Of a stretch of DNA of 47,465 bases, positions 18,650-28,143 are shown in pieces. Source of the DNA: an uncultured Pelagibacteraceae bacterium (GTDB taxonomy: Bacteria; Pseudomonadota; Alphaproteobacteria; Pelagibacterales; Pelagibacteraceae); NCBI GenBank assembly GCA_902573705.1, contig CACGKR010000003.1:1-47465 (forward strand), in the 5' to 3' direction. Position 1 is the first letter of the stretch; the number at the start of each line of letters is the position of its first letter. Position numbers and translations under genes: made by a program. Below the pieces are notes generated by a model that saw only the letters and a list, made by a program, of their open reading frames with translations, had not been told where the DNA came from and did not search any database.

Positions 18650-19706
18650 TCTTTTTATTTTTTAGTTCAAATTTAATCATTTGCTCAAGTGATTTTTTTA
18701 AAGGTATTTTAATTTTCCAATTTGGATAATCTTTAATAAACTTGGAGTTATTAGATATCCACCATTTATGATCACCTAGTCTATTTTTTTGTAGAATTGT
18801 ATATTTACTTTTTTTATTGCTAATTTTCTCTATCATCCTGATTGCCTCGAGAATTGAACAACTATTATTTCTTCCACCTCCCAAATTGTAAACTTTTCCT
18901 CCTAGTTTTGGTCTTTTAATAAACTCATGAAATGCACTAACAACATCTAAACTATGAATGTTATCTCTTACTTGTTTTCCTTTATAACCAAAAACGTAAT
19001 ATCTTTTTCCTTGAATAATTGATTTTACCAAAAATGATAAAAAACCGTGAAGTTGAGTTCCTGTGTGATTTTCTCCGGTAAGACATCCACCTCTAAAACA
19101 TACTGTTTTTAAATTAAAGTATCTTCCATATTCTTGAACAAATAAATCTGCAGAAGTTTTTGAAGCTCCGAATAAAGAGTGAGTATTATGATCAATTGAC
19201 ATATTTTCATCAATTCCTTTTTTAAAATATTTATGTTTTTTTTTTATTTCATATCTTAATTTTTTATTTTCTAATGGTAGAGAATTTGGCACATCACCAT
19301 AAACTTTATTAGTCGATGTAAAAATAAATGAAGCATTTGGACAAAATTTTCTAAAAGCCTCTAATAAGTTAATTGTCCCTTTTGCATTTATATCAAAATC
19401 AGTCATTGGTTCTTTTATAGCCCAATCATGTGATGGTTGGGCAGCGGTATGAATAATTGCCTTGATTTTTTTTTTATATCTTTTGAAAATATTTATAATC
19501 TTAATTCTATCTCTTATGTCAGTGGTGTAATGTGAGTATAGTTTATTTTTCTTTAATTCTTTCTCTTTCCATTTATTTGAACTTTTTTTTCCAAAAAAGT
19601 ATGACCTCATATCATTATCAATTCCTATTACTTTAATACCTCTTTTTAAAAAATATTCTGAAGTAGAAAAACCTATTAAACCTGTTGATCCTGTTACAAT
19701 ATACAT
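18642..19706 (-). CDS. NAD-dependent epimerase/dehydratase (sugar nucleotide epimerase)
   Basis: YIVTGSTGLIGFSTSEYF, IHTAAQPSHDWAIKEP, FTSTNKVYGD. Confidence 0.87.
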   Translation of the reverse strand: MYIVTGSTGLIGFSTSEYFLKRGIKVIGIDNDMRSYFFGKKSSNKWKEKELKKNKLYSHYTTDIRDRIKIINIFKRYKKKIKAIIHTAAQPSHDWAIKEPMTDFDINAKGTINLLEAFRKFCPNASFIFTSTNKVYGDVPNSLPLENKKLRYEIKKKHKYFKKGIDENMSIDHNTHSLFGASKTSADLFVQEYGRYFNLKTVCFRGGCLTGENHTGTQLHGFLSFLVKSIIQGKRYYVFGYKGKQVRDNIHSLDVVSAFHEFIKRPKLGGKVYNLGGGRNNSCSILEAIRMIEKISNKKSKYTILQKNRLGDHKWWISNNSKFIKDYPNWKIKIPLKKSLEQMIKFELKNKKNA

Positions 19707-19748
19707 TTAAAACTCAATAAAATTTTTATATAAGTTGATTATAAATTT

Positions 19749-20861
19749 CTATAAAAGTTTAGTGGGATTTGCAAATTCGTAATTAAAAGCATCAGCAACA
19801 GCTTTATATGTTACTTGTCCTTTAAAAATATTGAGACCTGCTAGAAAATTTTTGTCTTCAGTTAAAGCTTTCTGATATCCTTTATTTGCCAATTTTACTA
19901 AGTAAGGAAGAGTTGCTTTATTAAGAGCCAAAGTTGAAGTTCTTGGGACCCCGCCAGGCATATTTGCTACACAGTAATGAACTACATCATCTACTATATA
20001 AGTTGGATCACCATGTGTTGTTGGTTTACTTGTTTCAACACATCCACCTTGATCTATAGCAACATCCACTATTACAGATCCTCTTTTCATCAATTTAAGC
20101 ATATCTTTAGAAACTAATTTGGGAGCCTCTGCTCCAGGAATTAAAACACCTCCTACTATTAAATCTGAATCTGCTACTAACTTATTCAAATCTACTTTAT
20201 CACTTTGTTCTGGGATAATTTTATCACCAAACATTGCAACTAATTGTTTTAATCTTAATTCAGACTTATCAACAATATGAACTTTAGCTTTCATGCCAGT
20301 AGCTATTATTGCTGCATTCTCTCCTACCACCCCACCTCCAAGTATCAACACAGTTGCTGGTTCACCACCTGGTGCTCCACCTAATAAAATTCCTCTACCT
20401 TTTTGATTTTTTTCTAAACAATGCGCTCCAGCTTGAACTGACATCCGACCAGCTACAGCACTCATTGGTGCAAGTAAAGGAAGTCTGCCATTATCATCTG
20501 TAACAGTTTCATAAGCAATATTAATACTTTTAGATTTAATTAATCCTTCAGTAAGTTCTTTTGCAGCTGCTAAATGAAGATAAGTATAAACTATTTGATT
20601 TTCTTTAATCATATCCACTTCAACTTTTTGGGGTTCTTTTACTTTAACGATTATTTCTGAATCATTAAAAATATCAGCAGCTTTATCTATAATTTTTGCA
20701 CCAGCTTTAATGTATTGATCATTTTCAAAACCAGCTTCAAACCCACCATTATTTTCAACTAATACTTCGTGACCTTCAGACACTAAGGTTTTAACACTTT
20801 CGGGTGTTAACCCAATTCTATTTTCTTGAGGTTTTATTTCTTTAGGTACGCCTATCCGCAT
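19749..20861 (-). CDS. ald: Alanine dehydrogenase
   Basis: MRIGVPKEIKPQENRIGLTPESV, TYLHLAAAKELTEGL, MSVQAGAHCLEK, VLILGGGVVGENAA, NMPGGVPRTSTLALNKATLPY. Confidence 0.95.
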   Translation of the reverse strand: MRIGVPKEIKPQENRIGLTPESVKTLVSEGHEVLVENNGGFEAGFENDQYIKAGAKIIDKAADIFNDSEIIVKVKEPQKVEVDMIKENQIVYTYLHLAAAKELTEGLIKSKSINIAYETVTDDNGRLPLLAPMSAVAGRMSVQAGAHCLEKNQKGRGILLGGAPGGEPATVLILGGGVVGENAAIIATGMKAKVHIVDKSELRLKQLVAMFGDKIIPEQSDKVDLNKLVADSDLIVGGVLIPGAEAPKLVSKDMLKLMKRGSVIVDVAIDQGGCVETSKPTTHGDPTYIVDDVVHYCVANMPGGVPRTSTLALNKATLPYLVKLANKGYQKALTEDKNFLAGLNIFKGQVTYKAVADAFNYEFANPTKLL

Positions 20862-20905
20862 TATCTCTCTCTATATTAATTATAGATATGTAAAATATAA
20901 ACTAA

Positions 20906-22252
20906 CTAGTTCTTTTGGTTCTTTTGATAGTTAGTGATACCTGTTCTTAATTTATCAATAATCTCATCAATATGTTTTTTTTCACATATAAATTGTGGAG
21001 CAATGATCAAACAATCACCTGTTGCTTTAAAATTTACACCTGCTTCATAACATGACTTAAAAGTTTCATATCCAGCCTTACCAGGTTTCGTGTTTAGTTT
21101 CATATCTATTCCGCCCATCATTCCATAACCTCTTATGTTATCTACAGATTCTAAATCTTGAAGAGAGAATAAACCTTTTTGAAAATAAGGTGATAAATCT
21201 TTTGCTCGATTGAAAATGTCTTCTCTCTCAAAAATTTCTTGAACTGCTAATGCAGCAGCAACTGCAACAGGAATTCCTGAATAAGTGTAACCATGAAATA
21301 ATTCAACTGAACCCATTGGTGAAGAATCCATTACTGCATCATAAATATAATCGTTACATGCAACAACGCCCATTGGAACAACTCCATTGGTTGTTGCTTT
21401 TGCCATTGTCATTATATCTGGAGTAACTCCAAACTCATGTGCAGCAAACTTTGATCCTGTTCTTCCCCAGCCAGTAATAACTTCATCAAAAATTAATAGA
21501 ATTCCATGCTTGTCACAAATTTCTCTTAATTTTTGTAAATATCCTTTTGGAGGAACTAATGTTCCTGTAGATCCAGCAATAGGTTCAACTATACATGCTG
21601 CAATATTTTCACCACCAAAATTTGCACATATAGTTTCTAAATCATTCGCTAAATAATCACCGGTTTCAGGTTGACCACTAACAAATTTATGTTCTGGTAA
21701 ATGAGTATGGCTTATATGTTGAACGCCTGGCATTAAAACACTAGCAAATGTTTTAACATTATTAATCATTCCACCGACTGAAATACACCCAATATTCATT
21801 CCGTGATATCCTCGTTCTCTACCTACAAATCTAAATCTTTCTGCATGACCTTTGGCTCTATGATATGCGATTGCAATTTTGAGAGCAGTTTCAACTGCTG
21901 TTGATCCACAAATTGTGTAAAATATTTTATTTAAATCACCAGGTGTATGTTTTGAAATTTTAGTAGCTAATTCAAATGAACCACCAAAACCTTGTTGGAA
22001 TGGTTGAGCATAATCTAAAGTTTCTAGTTGTTTTGTAACTGCCTCGGTAATTTCTTTTCTTCCATGTCCAAGAGGATTACAAAATAATCCTGAACTTGCA
22101 TCGATTTGAGTTTTACCATGGTGGGTTTTTAAATAAACACCTTTTGCTTCTGTAATTAATCTAGGGTTTTTTTTAAAATCCTTATTAGATGTAAATGGCA
22201 TCCAATGCTCATTTAAAGAATTTGGAATATTTGTTCTATTTTCGGAGCTCAT
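20906..22252 (-). CDS. Class III omega-aminotransferase, probable taurine--pyruvate aminotransferase
   Basis: WMPFTSNKDFKKNPRLITEAKGVYL, CGSTAVETALKIA, GRERGYHGMNIGCISVGG, LLIFDEVITGWGRTG; adjacent to ald and divergent from tauABC. Confidence 0.85.
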   Translation of the reverse strand: MSSENRTNIPNSLNEHWMPFTSNKDFKKNPRLITEAKGVYLKTHHGKTQIDASSGLFCNPLGHGRKEITEAVTKQLETLDYAQPFQQGFGGSFELATKISKHTPGDLNKIFYTICGSTAVETALKIAIAYHRAKGHAERFRFVGRERGYHGMNIGCISVGGMINNVKTFASVLMPGVQHISHTHLPEHKFVSGQPETGDYLANDLETICANFGGENIAACIVEPIAGSTGTLVPPKGYLQKLREICDKHGILLIFDEVITGWGRTGSKFAAHEFGVTPDIMTMAKATTNGVVPMGVVACNDYIYDAVMDSSPMGSVELFHGYTYSGIPVAVAAALAVQEIFEREDIFNRAKDLSPYFQKGLFSLQDLESVDNIRGYGMMGGIDMKLNTKPGKAGYETFKSCYEAGVNFKATGDCLIIAPQFICEKKHIDEIIDKLRTGITNYQKNQKN

Positions 22253-22352
22253 AATTTAATAAAGTTTTGTTTTTTTTTAAATTCATAGACTAAATTTGCT
22301 TCTTTACTACAAATTTCTTAAAACTCATTTTGGACTATTTATACATTACAAC

Positions 22353-22372
22353 TTTTAATTGTACAATTGAAA
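22353..22372. promoter_or_regulatory. Palindromic operator candidate TTTTAATTGTACAATTGAAA
   Basis: Core AATTGTACAATT is a perfect 12-bp palindrome; arms extend to 18/20; located between aminotransferase (-) and tauA (+), 5' of a TATAAT at 22394..22399. Confidence 0.6.
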
Positions 22373-22467
22373 TTTAACGTTGCTCCTACGTCATATAATT
22401 TGTTTTACTTCTATTCAAAATTGAATTTAAATAAGTGTAATTTAATTAAATTAACAAAGAGGAATAA

Positions 22468-23409
22468 ATGAAAAAAATAATTAGTTTTCTTTTAGGATGT
22501 TTTGTGGCTCTTAATTTGAGTATTTCAGCTGCTAATTCAGCTGCGAATGAAGTCAGAGTTGCTTACTTTCTAGAATGGCCAAGTCCAAATTTAGAAGACA
22601 TGCAGAAGAAAAATTTTGCAAAAGCTTTGGGTGTTCCAGTTAAATGGACTAACTTCACTAATGGTGGGGCAATGACAGATGCTATGTTAGCAGGTGATAT
22701 TGATATCTCTTATTCACAAGGTTTAGTGCCTTTCATTAATGCGGTGAAATCTAAAGCACCTATCAAATTGGTAGACATTGCTATGGAATATGGAATGGGA
22801 GGAACGACATGTGTTACTTCAAATGCTTCAGGTATTACAAAAGCAAATGCTACTGAATTAGAAGGTAAAAAAGTTGCTGTTCCACTTGGAACAATGGCTG
22901 AATACGTTTTTGATGAAAGTATGAAAGTTGTTGGAGCTGACAGAAAAAAAATGGATATTATTCAAATGGATCCAGAAGAAGGAGCTGCTGCATTAGTTAG
23001 TGGTGATGTTGTAATGGCATGCTTATTTGGTGGTAACTCTATTAAAGCTGCTACAGCAATTGGATCTAGATTACTTACAGTTCAAGAAGCTAGAGATGCG
23101 GGTATCTTAGGAATAGATATTACTTCGGTAACTACAAAGTTTATGAAGGAAAATCCTGGAATGCTTAGAACTTTTATTGAAGTAACTCATGAAGCTAACG
23201 CTAGATATAAAGCTGGTAAAGCTGATATGAATTCTATGTCAAAAGCTTCTGAAATGAAAGTTGCTGATATGAAAGATACTTTAAGTGGCTTTAAATTTCT
23301 TACGCCAGAAGAAACTAAACAGTCTATGGAAAGTGGAAATCTTAAGGCGTTCCTAGATGGTATGGGAACACCAAAAGGAAACGTAGACACTAGTTTCTTA
23401 CCTTTATAA
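22468..23409 (+). CDS. tauA: Taurine-type ABC transporter substrate-binding protein
   Basis: Signal peptide; VRVAYFLEWPSPN.., GVPVKWTNFTNGGAMTDAMLAGDIDISYSQGLVPFINAV. Confidence 0.88.
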   Translation: MKKIISFLLGCFVALNLSISAANSAANEVRVAYFLEWPSPNLEDMQKKNFAKALGVPVKWTNFTNGGAMTDAMLAGDIDISYSQGLVPFINAVKSKAPIKLVDIAMEYGMGGTTCVTSNASGITKANATELEGKKVAVPLGTMAEYVFDESMKVVGADRKKMDIIQMDPEEGAAALVSGDVVMACLFGGNSIKAATAIGSRLLTVQEARDAGILGIDITSVTTKFMKENPGMLRTFIEVTHEANARYKAGKADMNSMSKASEMKVADMKDTLSGFKFLTPEETKQSMESGNLKAFLDGMGTPKGNVDTSFLPL

Positions 23410-23430
23410 TTTAAAGGTATTTTAAATTTA

Positions 23431-23467
23431 AATAGGCGCCAATTTTTATAAATTGGTGCCTATTTTT
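23431..23467 (+). terminator. Strong stem-loop plus T-run between tauA and tauB
   Basis: AATAGGCGCCAATTT-TTAT-AAATTGGTGCCTATT (15 bp, one G-U), then T residues. Confidence 0.85.
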
Positions 23468-23496
23468 TTACTATAAATTAAATATAAAGTTTCTAT

Positions 23497-24294
23497 ATGA
23501 GTAATCTAGTTTCTAAAAATCTTAATATGATTTTTAAGACCCCAAAGGGTGAAACTGTTCACGCATTGAAAGATTTAAATTTTACTCTTAAAAAAGGAGA
23601 GCTCCTCACTGTTCTTGGTCCTTCCGGCTGTGGAAAGACAACATTATTAAATATCACAGCAGGATTTATTAAACCAACTTCTGGAGTTATTACTTTAAAT
23701 AATAAAGAAATAGATGGCCCCGGAGTAGAAAGAGGTATGGTCTTTCAGCAAGGAGCTTTGTTTGAATGGTTAACTGTTGCAGAAAATGTCAACTTTGGAT
23801 TAAGAATGAAAAAAAAAGATCCAGTATCGACACAGAAAAAAGTTGATGAATGGCTAGATATTGTTGGATTAAAAGGTTTTGGAAATACACCTACTTATCA
23901 ATTGTCTGGTGGAATGCAGCAAAGAGTTGCACTTGCAAGATGTCTAATAAATGATCCAGATTTGATTTTAATGGATGAGCCTTTAGGTGCTCTTGACGCA
24001 TTAACCAGAGAAAAGATGCAATCTTTGGTATTAAAAATTTGGAAAGAAACGGGTAAAACAATTATCTTAATCACTCATTCTGTTGAGGAGGCTTTGTTAC
24101 TTGGTGAAAGATTATATGTTATGGCCCCAAGACCTGGTCGAATACATAAAGAATACAATCTTCCCTTTGCTTTGATGGGATTAAAAGAGGACCTTAGAGA
24201 AATTAAAAAAAATAAGGAATTTTCTCAAAAAAGAGAGGAGATTCTTGAAATGATTTGGAACATGGAAGAAGAAATAATGGGGAAAGAAAATTAA
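23497..24294 (+). CDS. tauB: Taurine-type ABC transporter ATP-binding protein
   Basis: Walker A GPSGCGKTT, signature LSGGMQQRVALARCL, Walker B LILMDEPLGALD. Confidence 0.93.
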   Translation: MSNLVSKNLNMIFKTPKGETVHALKDLNFTLKKGELLTVLGPSGCGKTTLLNITAGFIKPTSGVITLNNKEIDGPGVERGMVFQQGALFEWLTVAENVNFGLRMKKKDPVSTQKKVDEWLDIVGLKGFGNTPTYQLSGGMQQRVALARCLINDPDLILMDEPLGALDALTREKMQSLVLKIWKETGKTIILITHSVEEALLLGERLYVMAPRPGRIHKEYNLPFALMGLKEDLREIKKNKEFSQKREEILEMIWNMEEEIMGKEN

Positions 24295-26220
24295 ATGTTA
24301 ACTCAAATATTAACTTTTTTGATCTTTTTTGCCGTAATTGGATGTATTCTTTATGGAAGAAGATTAATAAAGACTGAAAAAGTTGATGCAGTATTTGGAA
24401 ATCCTGAAAGGGCGTTAGGTGGTACTCATTGGGTCATTGTTGGAAGTAGTTTTTTACTTTTAATTTGGCTTTATTATTCTTGGGATATTGCAAAAGGTTT
24501 TTATCCAAAATCTGCAAATGAGCTCTGTCAAGTTGCAAAAGTAAATGATTCTTTGCTCGGATTAAAATATCAATTTCCAATAGAGGAGAGAGAATTTAAA
24601 AGTACTTCCCAAATAAAAAAAGAAAATAAAAATTTAAAGATAATCCAAAATGAAATTCAAAATTCTAAAGAATTAGATAGAGAACAAAAAATAGAACTTA
24701 TAAATTTTATAAATAAGACTAATCAACTCATCCCATTACTCACAAATGAAGATTTACTTGAAAATGAAACTAAACAAAAAATAAGCGATGTCACAGGAAA
24801 AATTAATCTTTTAATTGAAAATTTTCAAAAACCTGATTATCCATTTGAAACTGAACAAGAACTAAATGAAAGGCTAAAAGCTGTAAATGAGGAAGGTGGG
24901 TGGGGTATTACTAAAGTAGATGCAGGCTCAGGTTCAATTGAAAATACTTTAGAGGTGCCTTTGGTGCCCGCAACAGATAGAGGTTTAAAATTTCATGCTG
25001 CAGCACAAGAGCTAAATTTGATTAGTGATGAATTTTTCAAATTGAGAAACCATAACCCTCAATTTAAGAATAAGATAAAAGAATTAAAAAATGAAATTAA
25101 ATCTTATAGAAAAGATTTAAATGACAACGAAGAAGTAGCTTCAAATTACGCAAAGAACATTGTTAAGATAGCTAGAAGAATTGAATTTGCAAGTATCTAT
25201 CCACCAAAAGCATTGGATAAGATGCAAGCAGCAATTATAAAATTTGAAAATGCACAAAAAAATGCTCAAGGAGGACTAAGATTTATTGATATACTCTTAT
25301 TCCCAGCTGGTACAATAATTGCTAGCGGTCCAAGCTGTTCAGAACAAGGTTCGGGCAGATGGTTGCCTAAACCATCTGATACTTTTAAAAAATTTATTTT
25401 AATGTCAAAACCTAGTGTTGGTTATAAAGATATCCCTCTACTGTGGATACAAATGGTTGATATAAGTAAAATGATAGGCTTCATTTTACCAGATTGGATT
25501 GCAGATATTTTGCCAGGTGAATATCCTGTACACACTAAAGATGGAATAGTTAAACAGAACTTCAAAGGTGGAGTTCTTAAAATTGTAACAGGTGATTTTA
25601 ATTTGTTTAAAGTGCCAGTTCCTTACGGACATATTTGGGATTCTTTTTTAAGAGTTTTCTTAGGTTTAATTTTTGGAATATTAATTGGAGTACCACTTGG
25701 TTTATTTATGGGTTTAAATAGATTTGCTAAAGGTTTTTTTGATCCACTTATTGAATTGTATAGACCTGTTCCGCCTCTTGCCTGGGCGCCTCTTATTATA
25801 TCGGTACTTGGAATTGATAATACTGGAAAAGTTTTTCTTTTATTCATGGTCTCATTATCTATAATGATCATTTCTGCAAGAGCAGGAGCTTCAGGGACTC
25901 AGCTTTCAAAAATTCATGCAGCTCATTCTTTGGGTGCATCTAAAAAACAAATACTTAGATATGTAATTTTTCCTAACTCTTTACCAGAAATTTTAACTGG
26001 TATTAGAGTTGCAGTGGGTATGTGTTGGGGAACTTTAGTTGCAGCAGAGTTTTTAGCTGGAACAACTGGGATAGGTTTTGTTGAAAACGTTGCTAAGAAA
26101 TATTTTCAATATGAGGTTATTTGGATCACTATATTTATTATGGGTATGCTTGGATTATTATTTGACATAACTTTAAGAAAAATTATTGCTAAGACGATTC
26201 CATGGCGTGGAAAAGGTTAA
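24295..26220 (+). CDS. tauC: Taurine-type ABC transporter permease with about 435-aa N-terminal extension
   Basis: C-terminal permease core from about VPYGHIWDSFLRVFLGLIFGILIGVPLGLFMG, with EAA-like IHAAHSLGASKKQILRYVIFPNSLPEILTGIRV; N-terminal TM segments and charged, helix-rich region precede it. Confidence 0.9.
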   Translation: MLTQILTFLIFFAVIGCILYGRRLIKTEKVDAVFGNPERALGGTHWVIVGSSFLLLIWLYYSWDIAKGFYPKSANELCQVAKVNDSLLGLKYQFPIEEREFKSTSQIKKENKNLKIIQNEIQNSKELDREQKIELINFINKTNQLIPLLTNEDLLENETKQKISDVTGKINLLIENFQKPDYPFETEQELNERLKAVNEEGGWGITKVDAGSGSIENTLEVPLVPATDRGLKFHAAAQELNLISDEFFKLRNHNPQFKNKIKELKNEIKSYRKDLNDNEEVASNYAKNIVKIARRIEFASIYPPKALDKMQAAIIKFENAQKNAQGGLRFIDILLFPAGTIIASGPSCSEQGSGRWLPKPSDTFKKFILMSKPSVGYKDIPLLWIQMVDISKMIGFILPDWIADILPGEYPVHTKDGIVKQNFKGGVLKIVTGDFNLFKVPVPYGHIWDSFLRVFLGLIFGILIGVPLGLFMGLNRFAKGFFDPLIELYRPVPPLAWAPLIISVLGIDNTGKVFLLFMVSLSIMIISARAGASGTQLSKIHAAHSLGASKKQILRYVIFPNSLPEILTGIRVAVGMCWGTLVAAEFLAGTTGIGFVENVAKKYFQYEVIWITIFIMGMLGLLFDITLRKIIAKTIPWRGKG

Positions 26221-26264
26221 TCTCAGTGAAAAAGTTTATTTTAGTATTTGAAAAGGGTTTATAA

Positions 26265-27149
26265 TTAATAATATTTATTAATGATATCTTTAATATAATC
26301 TTTCAATTTAATTTTACCGAAATATTTATAAACTTTGTTAGATAAATTCATGTTTGTTAAAGCAGATGCATATCTTTCACCAGGTCTTTTTTTTAAAAAT
26401 TTAATCTTATGTTTAAATAATTTTGCTACTTCTAATATAGAGAAACTTTCTTTACTAGCGATACTGTAGTGTCTACAAAAATTTTTCCTCCAAGCTTGAT
26501 AACATACTTCTACTGTATCAGTAATGTGAGTAAATCTCCTTGTTTGAGATCCAGGCCTTACAACAGGTAAGGGTTTATTTTGCCGATATGATTCTTCAAA
26601 AATTCCAATAACAGTTGACATTTTTCCTTTTGATATTTGTCTTGGTCCATACACATTATAAAAATAAATAACTTCATATTTAAAACTAAACCATTTTTTT
26701 AAGTTTTCTAATAATTCTAAATTCTTTGCTTTTGTAAATGCATAAGGAGATAAATTTTTATCATTTCCTTTATTTCCTAAAGAGGCTGATGTAGCTGAAT
26801 AAATTAATTTAATATTATTTTCTAAACAAAAATTAAAAACTGAATTAGTACCTACTGAGTTAGACTCTATACACTCGTTCATATTTAAAAAGCTTTGGTA
26901 AATTCTTGCAAACTCACCAAAATGAAAAATACTATTTATATTTTTTTTGTTTTTAATTAAATAATTAATATTTTTTGTATGTCCTTTAATATATTTAACT
27001 CTTTTATTTTTAATATGATTTTTTTTTGAACCCGAGGAGTAATTATCTAAACTAATAATTTTGAATTTAGTTTTTACCAATAACAATTCGATTAGATTAG
27101 CTCCAACAAAACCTGCGCCTCCAGTTACTATAATTATGTTTTTTTTCAT
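26265..27149 (-). CDS. UDP-glucose 4-epimerase-like NAD-dependent epimerase
   Basis: MKKNIIIVTGGAGFVGANLIELL, FHFGEFARIYQSF, FYNVYGPRQ. Start moved to internal ATG at 27149, where the Rossmann motif begins. Confidence 0.87.
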   Translation of the reverse strand: MKKNIIIVTGGAGFVGANLIELLLVKTKFKIISLDNYSSGSKKNHIKNKRVKYIKGHTKNINYLIKNKKNINSIFHFGEFARIYQSFLNMNECIESNSVGTNSVFNFCLENNIKLIYSATSASLGNKGNDKNLSPYAFTKAKNLELLENLKKWFSFKYEVIYFYNVYGPRQISKGKMSTVIGIFEESYRQNKPLPVVRPGSQTRRFTHITDTVEVCYQAWRKNFCRHYSIASKESFSILEVAKLFKHKIKFLKKRPGERYASALTNMNLSNKVYKYFGKIKLKDYIKDIINKYY

Positions 27150-27184
27150 TAAGTTTATTTGATTAAAAAAAACTCTTATATAAT

Positions 27185-28081
27185 TTAATTTAAATCCAAC
27201 CAACCACTATATTCATTTTGTTTTTCTCTAATATATTTTGGCATTTTACTTATATCTAGCTGAATTAATGGAAACTCTTTACCAAATTTATACTCTCTAG
27301 AGTCAGCAAGATGATCATGATCAATTACTCTTCTTTTAATCAAATCTCTAATTTTTTCAGGTGTTTTATTTGATGTCCGATATTCATCATGATGCTCTGT
27401 ATCAAGTTCTTTATTGTGAATTTTTTCAGGGCTTATTATCCTAGTAAAATGCCAGCCTCCATTTTTAATGATATTAATATTCATATAACGATCTTTTTTT
27501 AAAAGTGTATCTAATCTATAAAATGGATATTTTTTGGGTTTAATTTGTCTAAGCCACTCGAAATTTTTCAAATCTTTTTTTTTTATTGCACGTGTTCCAT
27601 ACCATTTAATTCTATTACATAGTAAATTAAATTTATAATAAAATAAATCTTGTTCAAAAATAACAATTTTATTTTTTTGTCTATAAGGATCAAATAAACT
27701 TAAATCTGGTATTTCATCATTGTCACTGTATAGAACATAATCATTTGGATGAGCAATATCGTTCACAGCTTCAAGCAGTTTATTTCTCTGAAATGATATT
27801 CTTTTTACAGAATTAGACCTCCATTGTAGTGGGGACTCTATTTTTTTTTTTGAATCTTCGTAAATTAGATTTTCTGGTTCATTTTCAAGAACTATATAAA
27901 CTATTTTATCTTTAAATTTAGAAAATTTATTAATATCAAAATTTAATTTTTTTTTTCTGCCAGAGTGTGAAAATTTAGCTTCGCAGATAATGAATTTATC
28001 TATATATTCATTTAACATATTAAATCTTAAATCTAAAATCAATTCTTCATCGTAATATGTTGTGCAATCAAATATTTTCAT
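27185..28081 (-). CDS. Glycosyltransferase family 17-like protein
   Basis: MKIFDCTTYYDEELILDLRFNMLNEYIDKFIICEAKFSHSGRKKKLNF, VLYSDNDEIPD. Confidence 0.82.
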   Translation of the reverse strand: MKIFDCTTYYDEELILDLRFNMLNEYIDKFIICEAKFSHSGRKKKLNFDINKFSKFKDKIVYIVLENEPENLIYEDSKKKIESPLQWRSNSVKRISFQRNKLLEAVNDIAHPNDYVLYSDNDEIPDLSLFDPYRQKNKIVIFEQDLFYYKFNLLCNRIKWYGTRAIKKKDLKNFEWLRQIKPKKYPFYRLDTLLKKDRYMNINIIKNGGWHFTRIISPEKIHNKELDTEHHDEYRTSNKTPEKIRDLIKRRVIDHDHLADSREYKFGKEFPLIQLDISKMPKYIREKQNEYSGWLDLN

Positions 28082-28143
28082 TTTTAACTTAATAATAAAA
28101 AAAATTATTATCTATAATATATTTAATAAGATACTATAATTTA

